Assembly (NCBI GenBank): GCA_018712565.1
Contig: DVGU01000019.1
Coordinates: 1-36,936 of the forward strand
Direction: 5' to 3'
DNA: 36,936 bases
DNA from: Candidatus Faecimonas gallistercoris
Lineage (GTDB): Bacteria > Bacillota_I > Bacilli_A > RF39 > UBA660
Shown: positions 33,542 to 36,936 of the stretch, piece by piece
Layout: each line of letters begins with the position of its first letter
Position numbering within the stretch: the stretch's first letter is position 1
Program-made: the position numbers and the translations under genes
The notes under the pieces: model-generated
Told to the model about the DNA's origin: nothing
Database searches by the model: none
The model's input: the letters and a program-made list of their open reading frames with translations, nothing else

Positions 33542-33982
33542 CTATCGATATTCTTTTAATAGTTCTTCCATTTCCTTTATTTCTTCTTCTGTTGCTGGTG
33601 TATCCTCACATCTTTTTCCATTCCAAACTAAAACACCATCATCATCTTCTCTGATATGTGGTGCTTTTCTACCATTTAAAATTTCTTCCCTATTATTTGC
33701 TACATCAGTAACAGTAACAAAACTTTTAATTCCTTTATTCTTATCAATATAAGAGTTTAGATAACCTTTAATATAAATCTTATTATCTTTCACAAAATAA
33801 TCTTGATAAACATTATAAAGTTCTCTTGCTATATTCAAACTAACATAAACGTTTTTATCTTCCTTTGTAGTATATTTCTTTGTAGTAATACCAAACTTAA
33901 TATACTTGTCATTAGTATCAGTAATCGCATTGATAACTCCTGATATTATGACTTCATTTAAATTACTATCTTCATAACGCAT
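33542..33982 (-). CDS. SSB-like OB-fold protein of the element
   Basis: A 146-residue protein. Residues 1-95 read as an OB fold like single-stranded DNA-binding proteins: NEVIISGVINAI, KYIKFGITT, VYVSLNIARELYNVYQDYFVKDNKIYIKGYLNSY. The tail is charged and ends without the DF-x-F-type SSB peptide. It would protect single-stranded DNA during transfer or replication. AAAGGATTTGG lies before the ATG. It is the next gene after the two replication-type HTH genes in the same direction. Confidence 0.65.
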   Translation of the reverse strand: MRYEDSNLNEVIISGVINAITDTNDKYIKFGITTKKYTTKEDKNVYVSLNIARELYNVYQDYFVKDNKIYIKGYLNSYIDKNKGIKSFVTVTDVANNREEILNGRKAPHIREDDDGVLVWNGKRCEDTPATEEEIKEMEELLKEYR

Positions 33983-34067
33983 TTACCAAATCCTTTCTAT
34001 TTTAGTTCTTTAAATATAATTAAAATATTTATTTATTATACTTATCTATTATTCTTATTTATTTTAG

Positions 34068-34131
34068 TAGAAATATCGTGCTATAGGGTATAGTAATATT
34101 CTTCCATAGAGTATAGAAGTATTTTGCTATA
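34068..34131. repeat. Iteron-like direct repeats
   Basis: Two 18-bp copies, TAGAA-A/G-TAT-xx-TGCTATA (34068-34085 and 34114-34131), match at 15 of 18 bases and are 46 bp apart, about four helical turns. They lie in the gap after an HTH protein of replication-initiator type, with extra CTATAC-CTAT copies between. They may be initiator or repressor binding sites. Confidence 0.5.
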
Positions 34132-34384
34132 CATCATTTACTAGATAGATGTTTCTTTGATAGTTTATTGTTTCAACTCTAATATAATTTGCTTTTCTTA
34201 AATTGCTTATGGATTTTGATACTGTTCTTTTAGATAAATTGATTTTTTTAGAAATATAATCATTGCTAGCATAACAATAGCCTAAATTATTTGTAAGTGC
34301 TTTAATAATTCCATATACAAGTTTATCAGTTGAATTAATAGAATTACTTTTAACTATGGAACTTTCAATTACTATACAGTCCAT
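34127..34384 (-). CDS. HTH protein of replication-initiator type
   Basis: An 85-residue protein that is almost wholly one winged-helix domain: STDKLVYGIIKALTNNLGYCYASNDYISKKINLSKRTVSKSISNLRKANYIRVE. This is the HTH_36-type pattern found at the start of phage and plasmid replication initiators. Here the C-terminal initiator part is absent, so it may act as a regulator or a minimal origin-binding protein. Its stop codon overlaps an iteron-like repeat. AGGAAT lies upstream. The previous gene ends five bases before it. Confidence 0.65.
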   Translation of the reverse strand: MDCIVIESSIVKSNSINSTDKLVYGIIKALTNNLGYCYASNDYISKKINLSKRTVSKSISNLRKANYIRVETINYQRNIYLVNDV

Positions 34385-34389
34385 AGTAT

Positions 34390-34635
34390 TTAAATTCCTA
34401 TTTCATAATCTTTTTCTTTTAAATCTTCAAAATGCGAAATTTCTTTAGTTGTTTCATCATAGTTAAAATATAAATGTTTATCTTCTTTATCAATAACTTT
34501 TAAATTATTACGATCAACAATATAAACATCAAATTTACCAATATTTAAGTTTTTCTTTAAATAATCTAAAATATAAAATTGTGGTATGGTATCAACATTA
34601 TTTTTTAATATATCTTCATTACTTAATAACCTCAT
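34390..34635 (-). CDS. Small protein of unknown function (element)
   Basis: An 81-residue protein with no membrane segment or recognised domain. It contains YILDYLKKNLNIGKFDVYIVDRNNLKVIDKEDKHLYFNY, which looks like a small alpha/beta unit, and an acidic end. The start at 34635 has AAAGGAG seven bases upstream; the ATG at 34641 is too close to it. It lies directly after an intrinsic terminator and is followed after five bases by the HTH gene. Confidence 0.55.
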   Translation of the reverse strand: MRLLSNEDILKNNVDTIPQFYILDYLKKNLNIGKFDVYIVDRNNLKVIDKEDKHLYFNYDETTKEISHFEDLKEKDYEIGI

Positions 34636-34663
34636 CGACATTCTCCTTTCTTTTTTATTTTCA

Positions 34664-34691
34664 CAACAAAAAAACTTGTATCAACTACAAG
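34664..34691 (-). terminator. Intrinsic terminator/attenuator ahead of the replication genes
   Basis: A 6-bp stem CTTGTA/TACAAG (34675-34680 with 34686-34691) followed by seven T on the minus strand. It lies only ~30 bases before the 34635 start codon, so it may regulate readthrough into the replication genes. Confidence 0.65.
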
Positions 34692-34696
34692 CACAT

Positions 34697-34720
34697 CTAA
34701 AAAACAGCAATATTTCCCAT
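34697..34720 (-). CDS. Possible 7-residue leader peptide
   Basis: ATG at 34720 followed by six codons (MGNIAVF) and TAG, ending six bases before the attenuator-like hairpin. GGGAGG is 15 bases upstream, rather far, and the region folds as the IR at 34732-34750, so translation is uncertain. Confidence 0.25.
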   Translation of the reverse strand: MGNIAVF

Positions 34721-34873
34721 AGGGTTTATTTTAAATCCTCCCTTTAGGATTTTTTGAAATAACAAATATATATTATTCATTAGTAGTTCTTTGAAATATG
34801 TCTTATTTCAAATTAGATTCATTCTATTACTAGAATAGGTACTAACATAAGCCTTATATCTTACTGTACCTTA

Positions 34874-34905
34874 CTTAACTAACGCTTGGTAGCTCTTTAG
34901 TTAAG
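34874..34905. repeat. Inverted repeat at the stop codon of the 34897 gene
   Basis: Perfect 9-bp arms CTTAACTAA (34874-34882) and TTAGTTAAG (34897-34905) with a 14-base loop. The right arm covers the stop codon. No T-run follows on either strand, so it is not an ordinary terminator. It may protect the 3' end or be part of an origin region. Confidence 0.55.
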
Positions 34906-35154
34906 GGTTATGGTGTACATACCATTGGAATATTCATGATATACTAGATACTTCGATTGTTCTAGTCTATCAAGATTTTTCCTCAAACCTTTGTTAGTGA
35001 TTCTAACGGTTTGTTGTATCTCTCCAACATTTATATCTGTAAAGTATCTATTATAGCCTTTACTATAAATGTAGGAGTAGATGTACTTGGCTTCCTTTGG
35101 AATAGATTTATCTTTCCAAATACTCTGCGGTACTCTTAGTTGGTCTTTAGTCAT
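34897..35154 (-). CDS. Small winged-helix protein, replication-initiator type
   Basis: An 85-residue winged-helix protein: QLRVPQSIWKDKSIPKEAKYIYSYIYSKGYNRYFTDINVGEIQQTVRITNKGLRKNLDRLEQSKYLVYHE. It resembles the N-terminal domain of plasmid/ICE initiators and the 34127 gene product, with which it probably shares ancestry. It is transcribed from the minus-strand promoter of the divergent switch, and the start is preceded by AGGAGG, ten bases away. An inverted repeat lies at its stop codon and a hairpin-rich leader region follows. Confidence 0.6.
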   Translation of the reverse strand: MTKDQLRVPQSIWKDKSIPKEAKYIYSYIYSKGYNRYFTDINVGEIQQTVRITNKGLRKNLDRLEQSKYLVYHEYSNGMYTITLN

Positions 35155-35185
35155 TCATAGATTTCCTCCTCTCTATTTATCTTTT

Positions 35186-35206
35186 GAGTACTTCTGTACT
35201 CGTTTG
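35186..35206. promoter_or_regulatory. Repressor operator 1
   Basis: A perfect palindrome GAGTAC-TTCT-GTACTC (35186-35201) with the downstream part CTGTACTCGTTTG (35194-35206). It lies around the start site of the minus-strand promoter. Confidence 0.7.
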
Positions 35207-35214
35207 GCAAATTA

Positions 35215-35244
35215 ATCATATCATAGTAAATACTATCTTGTCAA
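35215..35244 (-). promoter_or_regulatory. Minus-strand promoter of the replication genes
   Basis: TTGACA and TATGAT with an 18-bp spacer and TGA extension, read on the minus strand. Operator 1 lies just downstream of the -10. Confidence 0.75.
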
Positions 35245-35273
35245 TACTCATTTATTCATTTTGCTTTATTTTA

Positions 35274-35302
35274 TTGACAACTGTACTCGTTTGATGTATT
35301 AT
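35274..35302 (+). promoter_or_regulatory. Plus-strand promoter of the XRE repressor, with operator 2 in its spacer
   Basis: TTGACA and TATTAT with a 17-bp spacer and TG extension. The 13-base sequence CTGTACTCGTTTG (35281-35293), identical to part of operator 1, fills the spacer, so a bound repressor would block it. A partial third copy lies at 35245-35253. Confidence 0.8.
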
Positions 35303-35322
35303 TAGTATGTGAGGTGAAACAG

Positions 35323-35823
35323 ATGACTAGTGATAAAACTATCGGTCAAATAATAGCCGAAGCAAGAGAAGAAAAGAATTTATCTCAAAGAGCTTTAGCA
35401 AAACTTGCTGGAATCAATAGTTCTGGTTTGTCTAAAATAGAAGCTGGAGAAAGAGAGCCTAGTCCTAAAATATTAAGAAAGATTAGTAAATACATTGATG
35501 TCAATTATAGTGATTTAATGTATAAAATGGGATTAGGTATAGAGGTAAGTCCATTAAATCCTTTTATAAAAGATTATTATTCAAACTTAAAAGGACAAGA
35601 GTTAAATGATGCTGAAATAAATGTTTTAGGAAATAAGCAAAATCTTGAAAAATTAGTTTTATCTTGTGAAAAAAAATTAAATGATAAAAACATATTAGAA
35701 AGTGAAAAAGATTTATTACTACATACTATCGAAGATACAAAATATCAAATAAAAACTCAAGATGAAATTATTAATTTAATTCAAAGTTTAAAAGTAAGGG
35801 AGAGAAATAAAAATGCGAAGTAG
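35323..35823 (+). CDS. XRE-family transcriptional regulator
   Basis: A 166-residue protein with an N-terminal XRE helix-turn-helix (about 8-62): IGQIIAEAREEKNLSQRALAKLAGINSSGLSKIEAGEREPSPKILRKISKYIDV. The C-terminal half is helical and Lys/Glu-rich, probably for dimerisation. The start at 35323 has GAGGTG six bases upstream. It is autoregulated by the operator in its own promoter and should control the divergent replication genes. It overlaps the next gene by 11 bp. Confidence 0.88.
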   Translation: MTSDKTIGQIIAEAREEKNLSQRALAKLAGINSSGLSKIEAGEREPSPKILRKISKYIDVNYSDLMYKMGLGIEVSPLNPFIKDYYSNLKGQELNDAEINVLGNKQNLEKLVLSCEKKLNDKNILESEKDLLLHTIEDTKYQIKTQDEIINLIQSLKVRERNKNAK

Positions 35824-36241
35824 AAAAATATTAAATATTGTAGTTGTATTATTAACTGTATTTTTTATAGTAAGTTTTATACTATCACAAGTTATAGTAG
35901 ATGATATTTTTAAAAATTTATTTTGGGTTGCTACACCACTTCTCTTTTGTAGTATATTGTTAGATCTAAATGCGTGGAGCAAATTAGGATTAGATGTGGA
36001 TAAAACTAAATCAAGTACAATAAAAAGAGGCTTTAATGATAGTACAACATTGTTAGTTGTTTTCTATGGTACGTTACTAATATTAATAATATTATTTGAT
36101 AGTTTCAGTAATGAGATAATGAAAAACAACTTTGTCATAATAGGTACATTTATTATGACATTAGAATTTGAATTATTTACTTATTTATCTATTTGGAATG
36201 CTAAAAAAGAAACTAGACAATTATTAAAAGGTAGTAAATAA
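35813..36241 (+). CDS. Small membrane protein, partner of the XRE repressor
   Basis: A 142-residue protein with four likely membrane segments (about 6-27, 36-51, 76-96, 105-127), a short basic C-terminus and no recognised domain. AAGGGAG precedes the ATG. It overlaps the repressor gene, so the two are co-translated; the pairing may mean that the membrane protein senses a signal for the repressor or acts as immunity or exclusion factor. No homology is claimed. Confidence 0.7.
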   Translation: MRSRKILNIVVVLLTVFFIVSFILSQVIVDDIFKNLFWVATPLLFCSILLDLNAWSKLGLDVDKTKSSTIKRGFNDSTTLLVVFYGTLLILIILFDSFSNEIMKNNFVIIGTFIMTLEFELFTYLSIWNAKKETRQLLKGSK

Positions 36242-36249
36242 TTCAAATA

Positions 36250-36301
36250 AAAAAATAACCTTTTACCTTTTCATTAGATTAGGTATTAGGTTATTTTTTA
36301 T
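36250..36301 (+). terminator. Terminator of the XRE-membrane protein operon
   Basis: An 11-bp outer stem (36250-36260 with 36289-36299) and an inner TACCT/AGGTA stem, ending in a T-run on the plus strand. Confidence 0.85.
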
Positions 36302-36471
36302 ATAAGAATGTGTGGCACGTTTTGTTTGCGTAAGCAAATGAAAGTGGCGATAGCATTCTTCTTTTTTATGAAACGTAAGTTGAAATAAAAAAGGCACTAT
36401 ATTACTACATATCATAAATACATACATAGTAATATAGTGCTTGAATGGGGTTTCAAAAGGGCTCTCCCTTT
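36302..36471. repeat. Hairpin-rich non-coding region left of oriT
   Basis: No gene is seen. It contains AAGAATG/CATTCTT arms (36304-36310 and 36354-36360) around a TTTGC/GCAAA hairpin (36325-36338), a 14-bp inverted repeat (36394-36440) described separately, and an AAAGGG-CTCT-CCCTTT hairpin (36456-36471). The density of hairpins suggests a transfer-related region. Confidence 0.6.
36384..36440 (-). terminator. Terminator of the VWA-like gene
   Basis: A perfect 14-bp inverted repeat (36394-36407 with 36427-36440) with a 19-base loop, followed on the minus strand by CCTTTTTTAT. It is 145 bases after the VWA stop codon, so transcription may cross the oriT. Confidence 0.7.
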
Positions 36472-36512
36472 GCACACATCGTTATTGGCTCTGCCAATAT
36501 CGTAGTGTGTTA
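36472..36512. other. MOBV-type origin of transfer (oriT)
   Basis: A hairpin with 17-base arms and three mismatches (36473-36489 with 36493-36509, loop TCT) begins with GCACAC and ends with TAGTGTG, followed by TTA. This order, GCACAC at the base of the left arm and TAGTGTG/TTA at the right, is that of the oriT nicked by MOBV relaxases such as MobM of pMV158. The nick would lie between 36509 and 36510. No relaxase gene is in the window. Confidence 0.82.
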
Positions 36513-36538
36513 CTATCTTGTCTAAAAGATAGTTTTTT
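36512..36538 (+). terminator. Hairpin with T-run immediately after the oriT nick
   Basis: An 8-bp stem ACTATCTT/AAGATAGT (36512-36519 with 36526-36533) and six T on the plus strand. It may be a terminator or the second structured part of the oriT. Confidence 0.6.
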
Positions 36539-36585
36539 CTGAAATCATTATTAGATATAAAACATTTTAAATTTTTACAAATAAT

Positions 36586-36936
36586 CTATCGTGTTTTTCC
36601 CTTTGATTCCTTATTCATTTCATACGAATATAATCTATCAAGTTGTTCATCGTCTATGTGAATTACTTTCCCACCAACCGGATTAATCTTAATTCCACCA
36701 AAAACTATCCATATTGCATCTATTGGTGTACTTGGCATATCTGCATCTCCATCTGTAAAAATTATCTTATTTTCGACTCTTCTTGTAAATGCATTAACAG
36801 CCGCGTCAAAGTTAGTTCCACCACCACCATAAAATTCCAAATTGTCAATATCGGATACATCTTTAATTTCAGTAAAACCATAAAATTGTGTATCAAAACA
36901 TCCAACTTTAACTTTAGATGTTTGTAATATATTTTT
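36586..36936 (-). CDS. VWA-like protein, C-terminal part, runs off the window
   Basis: The frame is open to the right end of the window, so the visible 116 residues are the C-terminal part of a longer protein. It reads KVGCFDTQFYGFTEIKDV, then FYGGGGTNFDAAVNAF (glycine-rich metal-site-like loop with Thr and Asp), then KIIFTDGDADMP and IWIVFGG. This is the layout of the VWA domain found at the end of DUF2201-type putative metallopeptidases. It ends in a charged tail (MNKESKGKTR). The TTG at 36840 could be taken for a start, but in-frame similarity continues upstream. Such proteins often act with an AAA+ MoxR-type ATPase, expected to the right. Confidence 0.75.
   Translation of the reverse strand, partial: KNILQTSKVKVGCFDTQFYGFTEIKDVSDIDNLEFYGGGGTNFDAAVNAFTRRVENKIIFTDGDADMPSTPIDAIWIVFGGIKINPVGGKVIHIDDEQLDRLYSYEMNKESKGKTR

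Noticed and set aside
34732-34750. AAATCCT/AGGATTT hairpin with a T-run as a plus-strand terminator
   Set aside because: There is no plus-strand gene before it, so a role in the minus-strand leader is more likely.
36263-36475. Minus-strand ORF of 70 residues across the hairpin region
   Set aside because: It covers the hairpins of the terminator and the oriT, has no ribosome-binding site and no conserved feature.
1-36936. CRISPR array, tRNA or rRNA genes
   Set aside because: No evenly spaced identical repeats, cloverleaf or rRNA-like sequence was seen on either strand. The element did not use a tRNA gene as its target.

Overview
The window is AT-rich, densely packed chromosomal DNA from a Gram-positive Bacillota, with a mobile element at its right end. 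Stops include TGA (both FemAB-type genes' region and the SpaA-type protein use it), so this is the standard bacterial code and not the Mycoplasma code. The low GC, tandem FemAB-type transferases, MurJ, VanY, a sortase and a T-box point to a walled member of the Bacilli, possibly one of the uncultured gut lineages such as RF39. The exact taxon is inference.

Left edge (1-155): the 5' end of a group II intron on the minus strand, starting seven bases after a Rho-independent terminator, as group IIC introns do. Then (162-2652) a four-gene minus-strand operon: lipoprotein, large disordered protein, small membrane protein and YtxH protein. TrmB and a small coiled-coil protein diverge at about 3.4 kb. 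Two overlapping FemAB/MurM-type cell-wall aminoacyltransferases follow (3754-6340).

6.4-20.2 kb, minus strand: a membrane-anchored protein and a MurJ/SpoVB-type flippase, a Cse60-like small protein, a PHP phosphoesterase overlapping a cysteine-motif protein of unknown function, leuS with a small membrane protein under a leucine T-box, two unknown proteins, a GH31 glycosidase and a VanY-type carboxypeptidase. 20.3-31 kb: patatin and a YtqA/YhcC-type radical SAM protein (plus); SPFH and NfeD (minus); an anchored Ig-like protein (plus); formate-tetrahydrofolate ligase (minus); a thioester-domain SpaA-type surface protein with its own sortase (plus); an S41 peptidase, a thioredoxin-like protein without cysteines and a LolA-like lipoprotein remnant (minus). 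Many gene ends share hairpin terminators that serve both strands or overlap stop codons.

From about 31.2 kb to the right end lies an integrative mobilizable element. Its large serine recombinase sits at one end, next to the LolA-like gene, which it has cut. Inside are a RhuM remnant overlapping the recombinase gene, an unlisted 50-residue protein with a TTG start, an SSB-like OB-fold protein, two HTH proteins of replication-initiator type with iteron-like repeats, an attenuator-like segment, a divergent promoter pair sharing a repeated operator next to an XRE repressor and its partner membrane protein, a clear MOBV-type origin of transfer (hairpin ending in TAGTGTG/TTA), and the C-terminal part of a VWA-like protein running off the window. 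No relaxase gene is visible, so the element's far end, relaxase and the 5' half of the interrupted gene should lie to the right of the window.
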